Assembly: GCA_937876995.1 (NCBI GenBank)
Contig: CALEFD010000076.1
Location: 1-46,881 of the forward strand
Source of the DNA: an uncultured Bacteroidales bacterium
Lineage (GTDB): Bacteria; Bacteroidota; Bacteroidia; Bacteroidales; Bacteroidaceae
DNA: 46,881 bases
Direction of reading: 5' to 3'
Made by a program: the position numbers and the translations under genes. Below are positions 1 to 9,078 of the stretch, one piece after another. The notes under the pieces are model-generated. The model made no database searches and had not been told where the DNA came from. It was given only the letters and a program-made list of their open reading frames with translations. How positions within the stretch are numbered: the first letter of the stretch is position 1; the number at the start of each line of letters is the position of its first letter.

Positions 1-51
1 AGTATTGATGCACTTAAAGAACTTATAAATCGTATAGAACAGGAGGGTTAA
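1..51 (+). CDS. 3' end of an upstream gene (partial)
   Basis: An open frame from the first base gives about 16 residues (SIDALKELINRIEQEG) and ends with TAA at 49-51. The composition suggests a C-terminal amphipathic helix, but the piece is too short to name. No start is visible because the gene enters from outside the window. It could be a chance open frame, although its direction and position just before an operon on the same strand suit the tail of a real gene. Confidence 0.4.
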   Translation, partial: SIDALKELINRIEQEG

Positions 52-151
52 ATAACAAGCTAATTAACACCAAAAGCTATATGGTCTGAATGTTTATAGT
101 GGAGATTTGTACTCTTTTGACTTTTAAACAACTAATTTTTATAGATAATAT

Positions 152-182
152 TTTGATATGTTGATAAAAATATCTTATTTTG
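152..182 (+). promoter_or_regulatory. Probable promoter of the efflux operon
   Basis: TTTG at 152-155 is followed after 19 nt by TTATTTTG at 175-182. This matches the Bacteroidota pattern TTTG-N19-TAnnTTTG with one mismatch. Transcription would begin near 189. That excludes the earlier in-frame ATG at 158 and supports the ATG at 212 as the real start of the channel gene. Confidence 0.5.
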
Positions 183-211
183 CAAGGAGTATTAATAAAT
201 TAATATGTTGT

Positions 212-1705
212 ATGAATAAACACATTCGTTTTTTTGTTCTATGTGTGATGCTTATAGCACCGCAAGCTCTTTTAGTGGCGCAGACATTTGGACCCCGAAT
301 ATTATCTATGAAAGATGTGGTGGGGCTGGCACAAGAGAATTCTATCTCTGCCATGACCAATAGGAATATGTTTTTATCTTCTTATTGGAGTTATCGTTCT
401 TACAAAGCAGAGCTACTGCCTTCGTTGAATTTAAGTGGTAATCTGGCCAATTTTAACCGTTCTTTAGTGGCGCTTCAAGATTATAATACGGGTGCTATTA
501 GCTATAGAACCAATTACAATCTGACTAATGAAATGACTATGTTTGTTAGCCAGAATATTCCGTTTACCGGTGGTACGCTTTCTCTATCTACAGCTATGTC
601 CCGTTTGGACCAATATAGTCCTACGCGTCTTACTACCTACTATGCACAACCTGTATATCTTTCATATATTCAGTCTCTATGGGGGTATAACCGTTTTAAG
701 TGGAGCAGGCAGATAGAGCCTAAGAACTATGAAGTTGCCAAACGTGAATATATAGAGAATATGGAGCAGGTGGCACAGAATGCTGTAATGTATTTTTGGA
801 ACTATGCTTCCGAAAAAGAGAATTATGAAAGGGCATTGACCAGTTTTGATGAGAGTAAACGGCTGTATGCTGCGGCTCGGACTCGTTTTAATATGGGTAC
901 TATTTCTAAAGATAATCTGTTGCAACTGGAACTGAAGATGCTAAATGATTCTCTCTCTATAAGCAGTCGTGAAGTAAGTTTGAAATCTGCTTTAAACAGA
1001 CTGTGTTCTTATATAGGTTATCAAGAAGATACGGAACTTACTTTGACTATAGATTATAATATCCCGCATATTTCATTGGTTTATGAAGAGGTGCTGGAGC
1101 GTGCCATGCAGAATTCGTCGTTCAGCATTAATCAGGAGATTCAGTCTTTGCAGGCAGACCAGAGTGTTGCGCAAGCAAAAGCCAACAGGGGTCTTTCGGC
1201 TTCCATAAATGCACGTTTTGGTATGTCAGGTTCTGCAGAAAGAATGAACGAAACGTTTGTGGCACTGAAAGATCAAGAGGTGGTGGGAGTATCTTTAAAT
1301 ATTCCTATAGTGGATTGGGGTTTGGGCAAGGGACGTGTTAAGATGGCACAGGCTCAGGCAGAGACCACAAAAAGCCGTTTGGAACAGAATATGATTGATT
1401 ATCGTCAGGATTTGATGACTCAGGTAATGCAGTTTAATAACCAGTATCACCAATGTGAAATTTCCAGAAAGGCTGCCGAACTGGCAGATGAAACTTATAA
1501 TCTGGCTCTTAGGAACTTTGGACAGGGAAATATGAGTGTTACTAATCTGAATCAGCTGAAGAATGAACGCGATAATGCATATAGTCAGTATATTAGTAAT
1601 GTGGCATCGTTCTGGAGTAGTTATTTTGGTATCAGAAAGACTACGTTGTATGATTATATTACCAATACTGATATTAGTGCTGAATTTGATAAACTTGTAA
1701 AGTAA
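212..1705 (+). CDS. TolC-family outer membrane efflux channel
   Basis: This is the outer membrane factor of a tripartite RND pump: a trimeric channel that carries exported compounds from the periplasm out of the cell. The start at 212 gives MNKHIRFF followed by a hydrophobic signal peptide ending near LLVAQ; an in-frame ATG at 158 would prepend 18 residues and spoil it. The mature protein has the two-fold repeat of long alpha-helical segments typical of OEP domains, seen for example around QAKANRGLSASINARFGMSG and in the final repeat with LALRNFGQGNMSVTNLNQ. Length (497 aa) is normal for the family. It is the first of four genes on the strand; the adaptor gene begins 10 nt downstream. The substrate cannot be predicted. 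Confidence 0.88.
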   Translation: MNKHIRFFVLCVMLIAPQALLVAQTFGPRILSMKDVVGLAQENSISAMTNRNMFLSSYWSYRSYKAELLPSLNLSGNLANFNRSLVALQDYNTGAISYRTNYNLTNEMTMFVSQNIPFTGGTLSLSTAMSRLDQYSPTRLTTYYAQPVYLSYIQSLWGYNRFKWSRQIEPKNYEVAKREYIENMEQVAQNAVMYFWNYASEKENYERALTSFDESKRLYAAARTRFNMGTISKDNLLQLELKMLNDSLSISSREVSLKSALNRLCSYIGYQEDTELTLTIDYNIPHISLVYEEVLERAMQNSSFSINQEIQSLQADQSVAQAKANRGLSASINARFGMSGSAERMNETFVALKDQEVVGVSLNIPIVDWGLGKGRVKMAQAQAETTKSRLEQNMIDYRQDLMTQVMQFNNQYHQCEISRKAAELADETYNLALRNFGQGNMSVTNLNQLKNERDNAYSQYISNVASFWSSYFGIRKTTLYDYITNTDISAEFDKLVK

Positions 1706-1715
1706 CTTTATTAAT

Positions 1716-2807
1716 ATGAACTATATGAATTTGAAGAATTTGACTCTCCTGTTTGTTACGGCATTTTTGGGTATGTCCTTAACGGGGTGTAATGCCAAAA
1801 AAGAGAACACAAACCAAGAAGAGATGGCTCGTGGTAGCTATTCTGTAGAGAAAAATCAGGTTACGGTAGTACCATTGGAACGCAAAACTTTTAACAAGCA
1901 GCTTATTTGCAATGGTAAATTGGAGGCTTATAGCAAGGTTAATTTGCAGTTTGCAGCACAAGGTGTAGTGGCTGGTGTAAATGTTACTGAGGGAGCGTAT
2001 GTTAAGAAGGGGGCTGTGATGGCTTATTTGAATAAGGAACAGGCTCAACGTCAGTTGGAACAGGCTGAACTCTCATTTGACAAGGCAGAACTGAATCTGG
2101 CAGACAGACTGTTGGATTATGGTTATGCGCTATCCGATACAGCCTCTATTCCGGCAGAACAGAAACGTGTTATCTATATTAATACCGGTTTTCTGGATGC
2201 CAAAATGGCTCTGGAAAATGCTGAATATACCTACAGAAATTCCGAACTGAAGGCTCCGTTTGCAGGTAAGGTGGCAAATTTGAAGGGTAGAGAATTTGAA
2301 CAGGCAGGTCAGTTCTGTACTTTGATAGACGATAGTAAATATTATGTTCGTTTTAGTGTGCTGGAAACGGAATATTCTTTTGTGTCGGTAGGTCAGGCTA
2401 TTAAAGTTTCTCCTTTTGCCGATGCGTCGGTAGTGGTAGAAGGTAAGGTGGTTTCTATAAATCCTACGGTTGACAGTAGAGGTCAGATAGCGGTTACTGC
2501 CGTTATACAGGGTGGTACAGGTCTGATAGATGGTATGAATGTCAGGGTTCTGGTAGAGAATAGCATACCGGACCAATTGGTTGTACCAAAGAGTGCGGTG
2601 GTTATTCGCGATAATTTAGAGGTGTTGTTCCGTTATGTGGACGGACGTAGCCTATGGACTTACGTTAATGTGCTTATGTCTAATACAGAGTATCATGTGA
2701 TAGAAGCAAATTCAGATCGTGGTGCATCTATAGAGGTAGGCGATTTGATAGTTACTTCCGGTAACTTGAACTTGGGCGATGATACTCCAATAGAAATAGC
2801 AGAATAG
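1716..2807 (+). CDS. RND efflux periplasmic adaptor (membrane fusion lipoprotein)
   Basis: Adaptor subunit linking the RND permeases to the TolC-like channel. The N-terminus is a lipoprotein signal with lipobox LTGC (Cys25), so the protein is anchored by lipid. A biotinyl/lipoyl-like half (QFAAQGVVAGVNVTEGAYVKKG, about residues 73-95) leads into a short helical hairpin of about 50 residues rich in Gln, Glu and Ala, then the second lipoyl half (LKAPFAGKVANLKG), a beta-barrel domain and a membrane-proximal domain. Length (363 aa) is usual. It sits between channel and pumps with 10-nt and 7-nt gaps, consistent with one transcript. The family is secure; the substrate is not predictable. Confidence 0.9.
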   Translation: MNYMNLKNLTLLFVTAFLGMSLTGCNAKKENTNQEEMARGSYSVEKNQVTVVPLERKTFNKQLICNGKLEAYSKVNLQFAAQGVVAGVNVTEGAYVKKGAVMAYLNKEQAQRQLEQAELSFDKAELNLADRLLDYGYALSDTASIPAEQKRVIYINTGFLDAKMALENAEYTYRNSELKAPFAGKVANLKGREFEQAGQFCTLIDDSKYYVRFSVLETEYSFVSVGQAIKVSPFADASVVVEGKVVSINPTVDSRGQIAVTAVIQGGTGLIDGMNVRVLVENSIPDQLVVPKSAVVIRDNLEVLFRYVDGRSLWTYVNVLMSNTEYHVIEANSDRGASIEVGDLIVTSGNLNLGDDTPIEIAE

Positions 2808-2814
2808 TAATATT

Positions 2815-5800
2815 ATGTTTAAGGGGTTAATTCATAGGCCTATAGCGGTTATAATGACTTTGGTGGCCATTATGATTTTGGGTGTGGCTGCCATACGTTT
2901 GCTACCGGTATCGTTAGTGCCCGATATTGATGTTCCGCATATTACGGTTCAGGTGACATCGCCCGACAAATCGGCAAGAGAACTGAATGAAACTATGGTA
3001 GCACCTCTACATTCGCAGTTGGTGCAGATTCCAAATCTGGAGAATATAACAAGTACTGCAAAAGATGGAAGTGGTATTATAGAACTTACTTTTAAGTATG
3101 GTGCCGATGCCGATTATATTTTTATAGATGTTAATGAACGTGTGGATAGAGCTATGGCTTCTTGGCCACAAGGAGAAGAGCGTCCGCTTATAGCCCGTGC
3201 CAGCGCTACGGATATTCCTGCTTTTTTTGTGAATATTACTTTGAAAGAAGAATCAAAGAACAGGAATTTTCTTGAGATGAGTGATTTTGTAAGGCAGGTT
3301 ATAGTTCGCAGGTTTGAACAACTGTCAGAAATTGCCATGGTGGATGTTTCCGGACAGATGTTTTCCCAACTGTTGGTTATTCCTGATATGGAGAAACTTA
3401 GGTCTTTAGGTATAGATGAAAATACTTTAACATCTGCTATTCAGAATTCTAACATTCGTTTGGGTAGTCTCTCTATACGCGACGGTGAATATCGTTTTGA
3501 TGTTCGTTTTGAATCTGCTATTCTGAGCAAACAGGATGTGGAAGATGTTTATCTGAAGATTAATGACAGGGTTTTCCAAATTAAAGATTTGGCTAAGGTG
3601 CGCGAAGAGCCGCAAGTAATGAAAGGTATGACTACTTCTGACGGTAAACAGGCAGTGACTCTTGCGGTTATTAAGCGTTCCGATGCCCGTATGGCAGAAC
3701 TTAAGCATAATGTGGATAGACTGATGAAGTCTTTAGAAGAGGATTATCCCGATATGGAGTTTGTGATAACCAGAGACCAAACCGAATTGTTGGATTATTC
3801 TATTAATAATATGGTGCAGAATTTGGTGTTTGGTGCGCTGTTTGCCTGTATTATTATCTTCTTCTTTATGCAGGATTTTCGTTCTCCGTTGTTGGTGGTG
3901 GTTACTATTCCTACGGCATTGGTTCTATCTTTCTTGTTCTTCTATGTGTTTAAGATTTCTATCAATATTATATCGTTATCCGGTTTGGTACTGGGACTTG
4001 GTATGATGGTGGATAACTCTATCATCACTATAGATAATATTACGCAGAGATGGCAAAAAGGTGAATCTTTAGATGTGGCCTGTGTAAAGGGTACTCAAGA
4101 GGTGTTTGCCCCTATGCTCAGTTCGGTGCTTACCACTTGTGCTATTTTTATTCCGCTTATCTTTCTGAATGGTATTGCAGGCGCTCTGTTCTACGACGAA
4201 GCTATGGCTGTGGCTATTACTCTGTTCTCTGCATTGATAGTTTCTGTTCTGCTTATTCCGGTGCTTTACTATAGGATTTACAGAAAACAGACTTGTTTTA
4301 CTCCGAATGCTTTTATAGAACGTCTGGGTGTGAATAAGATTGATACAGTTTATGAACGCGGACTTAAATGGTTTTTCCGTCACAGAGGTGTAATGTGGTC
4401 TATTTTTGGTGGTTCGCTGTTGCTGATAGGTTTGCTGTTTGTTAAGTTAGATAAGCAGAAACTGCCAGATATGTCGCATACAGATATGCTGGTAAATATT
4501 GAATGGAACGAACGTATTACGCCCGAAAGAATGGATGAAAGGTGTGTGCAGATAATAAGCAGTTGCGCTGATAGTGTGGAGCAGTATTCTGTTTTGGCAG
4601 GAGCTCAACAGTTTGTATTGTCACATACTAAAGAGATGTCGCTTTCTGAGAGTCTTATTTATGTTAAGGCGGCTTCTGTGGAAGAACTGGAACGGCTGGA
4701 AGATTCTATCTCTGAATATCTGCGTAAGGAGTGGCCGGAATCGGTGTTTTCTTTCCATACGTCGGGTAATGTGTTCGAAATGATCTTTGCTGAACAGGAA
4801 CCGCAGTTGGTGGCTTGCTTGAAACGTAATGATGGCAAGACTGCAGATCCGGAACAGCTAAATGAACTGCTGGCAGAAATCAGGGCGGTTCTTCCGGGTG
4901 TTGATGTGCAACCTGCAGAATGGAATGAATATATTGAGCTGATAGCCGATCCGGAACGTTTGGTTATGTATGATGTGGATTATTCCAACATTCTCTCTTA
5001 TCTGCGTAATTCAATGAATGAAAACGAAGTGCTGCGCGTAAATAAGGGTAATGTATCTATGCCGGTTATGATAGGTGTAGGCGAAAAAGAGGCTAAAGAC
5101 TTGGTACAGGGTGTATATATAGATTCGTATCGTGGTGGTAGTGTCCCGCTGGAACTGTTGCTGAAGGAGACCAGAAACCGAGATCTTAAAACTATTACTA
5201 TGGGTGCCGAAGGTGAATATTATCCGTTGGTGCTTGATATAGAGGGTGGTAAGGTGAAACAGGTAATGGATGTTATAAGGAAGACAGTGAAAGATGGCAA
5301 TACTTTCCAGGTAGATTTCAAGGGTTCTTATTTTACTAACAGACAGATGATAGAGGAACTCTGTCTGGTTCTTGTTATCTCTATTCTGTTGCTCTTCTTT
5401 ATTCTGGCAGCTCAATTTGAATCTTTGTTGCAACCGTTTATTATCCTATCGGAACTTATCATTGATATTTTTGCCGCTATGTTGGTGCTGTGGATTTGTG
5501 GTGTCAGCCTGAACCTGATGTCTATGATTGGTATTGTAGTGATGTGTGGTATTGTTATTAACGACTCTATTCTTAAGGTGGATACTATTAACCGTCTGCG
5601 CAAAGATGGAATGGGGTTGAAGCATGCTATTATGGAGGCTGGAGGCAGACGCTTAAAGTCTATCCTTATGACATCGCTTACTACCATACTTGCCATTGCT
5701 CCGTTCTTGGTTCGTGGTGATATGGGTAGCGATTTGCAATATCCGCTTTCACTGGCTTTGATAGCCGGTATGGTGGCAGGTACTTTGGTGAGTGTGTTCT

Positions 5801-5850
5801 TTATTCCTTTGGCATATTATGTCATTTATAAAAATACTGAAAAGAGATAG
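2815..5850 (+). CDS. RND efflux permease, first of a pair
   Basis: Inner membrane proton-driven pump of the AcrB/HAE superfamily, 1011 aa. It shows the expected duplicated layout: TM1 near residues 10-30, a large periplasmic pore loop, a cluster of five TM segments from about residue 335, a second periplasmic loop and a final TM cluster from about residue 845. In TM4 the AcrB Asp-Asp pair is represented by VDNS (about residue 399), keeping the first Asp. In TM10 the AcrB Lys position is Asn (GIVINDS, about residue 915). Both variants occur in Bacteroidota RND pumps. A second RND gene follows after 2 nt, so the pump may be heteromeric as in MdtBC, or the two may act separately with a shared adaptor. 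Confidence 0.9.
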   Translation: MFKGLIHRPIAVIMTLVAIMILGVAAIRLLPVSLVPDIDVPHITVQVTSPDKSARELNETMVAPLHSQLVQIPNLENITSTAKDGSGIIELTFKYGADADYIFIDVNERVDRAMASWPQGEERPLIARASATDIPAFFVNITLKEESKNRNFLEMSDFVRQVIVRRFEQLSEIAMVDVSGQMFSQLLVIPDMEKLRSLGIDENTLTSAIQNSNIRLGSLSIRDGEYRFDVRFESAILSKQDVEDVYLKINDRVFQIKDLAKVREEPQVMKGMTTSDGKQAVTLAVIKRSDARMAELKHNVDRLMKSLEEDYPDMEFVITRDQTELLDYSINNMVQNLVFGALFACIIIFFFMQDFRSPLLVVVTIPTALVLSFLFFYVFKISINIISLSGLVLGLGMMVDNSIITIDNITQRWQKGESLDVACVKGTQEVFAPMLSSVLTTCAIFIPLIFLNGIAGALFYDEAMAVAITLFSALIVSVLLIPVLYYRIYRKQTCFTPNAFIERLGVNKIDTVYERGLKWFFRHRGVMWSIFGGSLLLIGLLFVKLDKQKLPDMSHTDMLVNIEWNERITPERMDERCVQIISSCADSVEQYSVLAGAQQFVLSHTKEMSLSESLIYVKAASVEELERLEDSISEYLRKEWPESVFSFHTSGNVFEMIFAEQEPQLVACLKRNDGKTADPEQLNELLAEIRAVLPGVDVQPAEWNEYIELIADPERLVMYDVDYSNILSYLRNSMNENEVLRVNKGNVSMPVMIGVGEKEAKDLVQGVYIDSYRGGSVPLELLLKETRNRDLKTITMGAEGEYYPLVLDIEGGKVKQVMDVIRKTVKDGNTFQVDFKGSYFTNRQMIEELCLVLVISILLLFFILAAQFESLLQPFIILSELIIDIFAAMLVLWICGVSLNLMSMIGIVVMCGIVINDSILKVDTINRLRKDGMGLKHAIMEAGGRRLKSILMTSLTTILAIAPFLVRGDMGSDLQYPLSLALIAGMVAGTLVSVFFIPLAYYVIYKNTEKR

Positions 5851-5852
5851 CT

Positions 5853-8800
5853 TTGGAACAAAATACAAATAATACTTGGAAAATATCATCGTTTTCGGTT
5901 ATTCTGATAATGATTGTACTGATGATAGTGGGAGCGGTTACGTTACCACTGCTGAATGTGCAGTATCATCCTACTACGGGAACAAATAATGTAACTGTAA
6001 GTTTTAGCTACATGGCCTCTGCCCGTGTGGTGGAGAATGAAGTTACGTCGTTGGTAGAGGGAGCTATGAATACATTATCGGGCGTAAGCGATACCAGAGC
6101 GGTATCTTACAATGGTGGTGGTTATGTATCTATCACCTTTAAAAAGGGTACCGATATAGAGACTGCCAGATTTGATGTCTCTACCCGTTTAAGACAGATT
6201 AGAGATAGGTTGCCACAGGGAGTTTATCCCTCTGTAGGCGGTTCTATTTCCGGACGAAACAACTCTACTACAGACGTGCTTTCATATACTGTGAATGCCG
6301 ATATGCCGGCACAACAGATTCTGGAGTATGTGGAGAAGAATATTGTTACACCTATTTCGCGTGTGGATGGTGTGGAAAAGGTTACTACATCGGGGGCTAT
6401 GCCTTTTGAATGGGTGCTTACCTTCAATCCTAACTCTTTGCGTGCCGCAGGGCTTTCTCCCGGCGATTTGAGTGCTGCTTTTAACAACTATTTCAATAAT
6501 AGTATTGTGGGAACCCAGGTGCTGGACGATCGTTTGATGTTGGTGCGTCTGACTACTACCGATTTGCAGGGTGAACTGGAACGTATTCCTGTAAAAATGG
6601 TGAATGATCGTCTTTACTATATGGGCGATTTTGCTAAGGTTACTTATCAGGAGCAGTTGCCATACTCTTATGACCGAATAAACGGACTGAATACTATTGA
6701 TATTCGTGTGATGGGACAGGAGGGTATCAATATTTTGAATGTGTCTGATGCTGTTAAACTGAAGATGGAGGAACTGAAAGAGAAGTTTCCTGCCAATTTT
6801 GCTATTGAACAGACTTACGATGCATCGGTATCATTGAAATCGGAAATCAACAGAATTCTTTTCAGGGCATTGCTCTCTTTGATTATACTGCTGGCTTTTG
6901 TCTTTGCAGTGAGCAGAAGTTTTAGGTATCTGTTTGTAATGTCATTGACTATTGTTGCAAATCTGTTGTCGGCAGTTATTTTCTATAATCTGTTCGATAT
7001 CCAGATAGAACTGTACTCTATGGCGGGTATTACAGTGTCGTTGGGTATTATTATTGATACTGCCATTGTTATAGCAGACCACTATTCATACTATGGTAAC
7101 AGAAAGGTGGTGCTATCTATAATTGGTGCCTTATTTACTACCATAGCTGCGCTAATGGTGGTCTTCTTCCTACCTGAGAGTGCGCGTGCAAATCTTACAA
7201 ACTTTGTTTGGGTTATAGTAATAAACCTTACCATCTCTATGTTTGTGGCATTTCTCTTTGTGCCGGCTTTGCTTGATAAGATTCCGCTAAATGCAAAGGG
7301 TGTTGTAAAGAGTAGCTTTAAACGTCGTAGAAGGTTGATTAAACAGACTGAACGTTACACCAATATGGTTTTATGGGGCAGAAAGCACAGATGGGTGTTT
7401 GTTCTGTTTATTCTGTTGGGTTTTGGTATCCCTATTCAGTTATTGCCTTCTAAGGTGGTGCATAAAGATATGGCACAGAAAGATGTGGGTTACACTTATT
7501 ATCCGGAAGAGGCATACAAAGGTGGCTTGGTGGGGTTGTATAATTCTACTATAGGTGGTAAATGGTATCAGCAGAACAAACTGTTCTTTGAATATCCGTT
7601 GGGTGGTGCATTGAATGTATTTATGAAGGCCAGAAGCGGAAGTTCGGGTTTTAATCGTAATGAGACGCCGGAAGTGGTAATGAGTATTTATGCAAATATG
7701 TCAGAAGGTTGTACTGTACAGCAGCTGAACGATATTGTGGTGGAGATGGAAAACTGGTTAAGTCAGTTTGATGAAATTAGTACTTTCAGAACGTCGCTGT
7801 CCGGTACATCGGGACGTATAGAGGTGCATTTTAAAGATGAATATGAACATACCTCTTTCCCTTACGAACTAAAGAGTGCCGCTTGGAAAAAGGCTTGTGG
7901 ATATGGTGGCGCCACTTGGGCTATTCCGGCACTCGATTCAAATGATAATTATCTGAGTAACAGTGTTTATCGTACGTCGTGGAGTAATTCCCTTACTCTA
8001 AGAGGTTATAACTACGATATGCTTTACCGTTATGCAGAAGATTTGATTGATTCTTTAAAAGCAAATAAACGTGTCTCCGATGCCGGTTTTTCTGCCGGAT
8101 ATAACTCTTTTGTGGCGAATGAATTCAGCCTGAAATACGATAGGGAGAAGATAGTTTCAAATGGTTTGAATCTGTATCGCTACTATTCATTTTTGGGTGA
8201 ACAATTGTATAATAGTAACATAGGTTCGGTATTTGATGGTACAGAAAATACTCCTGTTCGTCTTATATCGGCAGAACGTGATTATTTCGATTTGTGGCAT
8301 ATCAGGAATGATATGGTGGATATAGACAGCGTAAAGACCAGACTGAACGATATAGGCAGTATAACTAAGCGCAGAACTGGTTTGGATATAGAAAGGGTGA
8401 ATCAGGAGTACGTAATCTCTGTGGGCTATGAATTTATAGGTTCTTGGGAACTGCGTGGCGCTATGGAGAGATATCATGTGGACCGTTTGAACCAAACGCT
8501 TCCCATGGGTTACAGCGTAGATGGTGAATCGTATGGCTTTGGTATGGATACTCAGAAACAGTGGACTATTCTGGTGCTGGTTATTATTGCTGTTATTTTC
8601 TTAATTTGTTCTATTCTGTTTGAATCGTTTAAACAGCCGTTTGCCATTATTATGATGATTCCTGTAAGTTTTATAGGTATGTTGCTGGTATATCCTATCT
8701 GCAAATCGGATTTTGGTCAAGGAGGATTTGCTGCTATGGTTATGCTTTCGGGTATTGTGGTTAATGCGGGTATTTACATCACTACAGAATATCGTACTGT

Positions 8801-9035
8801 GTGCGGGGCAGTTGGAAAAGCCGGTATTCCAATTTATGTGAAGGCTTATAACAGAAAGATAGTTCCTACCTTGCTTACTATTCTTAGTACTGTGTTGGGA
8901 TTGATTCCTTTCTTGTTTGATGGTAAAAGTGATCCGTTCTGGTTCTCGTTTGCCATTGGTGTAATGGGTGGCATGCTTTTCTCTGTTGTTGCCATCTTCA
9001 TTACTCTTCCCGTCTTCTTTCCCCTTAAATCATAA
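5853..9035 (+). CDS. RND efflux permease, second of a pair (TTG start)
   Basis: Second RND-superfamily permease, 1060 aa, clearly different in sequence from its neighbour. The frame opens with TTG at 5853, 2 nt after the preceding stop; no ATG lies before TM1 (FSVILIMIVLMIVGAV), so TTG is the best start and coupling to the upstream gene is likely. TM4 carries IIDTAI (about residue 400) in place of the AcrB Asp-Asp pair, keeping one Asp. TM10 has GIVVNAG (about residue 969) where AcrB has Lys. The large periplasmic loops are preserved, so this is not a truncated relic. Its tight coupling with the first permease and the adaptor argues for a common complex; subunit stoichiometry is unknown. Confidence 0.88.
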   Translation: MEQNTNNTWKISSFSVILIMIVLMIVGAVTLPLLNVQYHPTTGTNNVTVSFSYMASARVVENEVTSLVEGAMNTLSGVSDTRAVSYNGGGYVSITFKKGTDIETARFDVSTRLRQIRDRLPQGVYPSVGGSISGRNNSTTDVLSYTVNADMPAQQILEYVEKNIVTPISRVDGVEKVTTSGAMPFEWVLTFNPNSLRAAGLSPGDLSAAFNNYFNNSIVGTQVLDDRLMLVRLTTTDLQGELERIPVKMVNDRLYYMGDFAKVTYQEQLPYSYDRINGLNTIDIRVMGQEGINILNVSDAVKLKMEELKEKFPANFAIEQTYDASVSLKSEINRILFRALLSLIILLAFVFAVSRSFRYLFVMSLTIVANLLSAVIFYNLFDIQIELYSMAGITVSLGIIIDTAIVIADHYSYYGNRKVVLSIIGALFTTIAALMVVFFLPESARANLTNFVWVIVINLTISMFVAFLFVPALLDKIPLNAKGVVKSSFKRRRRLIKQTERYTNMVLWGRKHRWVFVLFILLGFGIPIQLLPSKVVHKDMAQKDVGYTYYPEEAYKGGLVGLYNSTIGGKWYQQNKLFFEYPLGGALNVFMKARSGSSGFNRNETPEVVMSIYANMSEGCTVQQLNDIVVEMENWLSQFDEISTFRTSLSGTSGRIEVHFKDEYEHTSFPYELKSAAWKKACGYGGATWAIPALDSNDNYLSNSVYRTSWSNSLTLRGYNYDMLYRYAEDLIDSLKANKRVSDAGFSAGYNSFVANEFSLKYDREKIVSNGLNLYRYYSFLGEQLYNSNIGSVFDGTENTPVRLISAERDYFDLWHIRNDMVDIDSVKTRLNDIGSITKRRTGLDIERVNQEYVISVGYEFIGSWELRGAMERYHVDRLNQTLPMGYSVDGESYGFGMDTQKQWTILVLVIIAVIFLICSILFESFKQPFAIIMMIPVSFIGMLLVYPICKSDFGQGGFAAMVMLSGIVVNAGIYITTEYRTVCGAVGKAGIPIYVKAYNRKIVPTLLTILSTVLGLIPFLFDGKSDPFWFSFAIGVMGGMLFSVVAIFITLPVFFPLKS

Positions 9036-9052
9036 CTTTTGCTACTTTTTGT

Positions 9053-9060
9053 TACATTTG
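9053..9060 (+). promoter_or_regulatory. -7 element of the AlbA_2 gene
   Basis: TACATTTG matches the Bacteroidota -7 consensus TAnnTTTG. No TTTG lies 19-21 nt upstream, so only half of the promoter is recognisable. Transcription from here would start near 9067 and favours the ATG at 9079 as start of the next gene. Confidence 0.35.
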
Positions 9061-9078
9061 CATCTGAGTAATATAAAT

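Noticed and set aside
158..211. Longer N-terminus for the TolC-like protein from ATG 158
   Set aside because: It lies inside or before the likely promoter (152-182) and would put 18 residues ahead of a good signal peptide.
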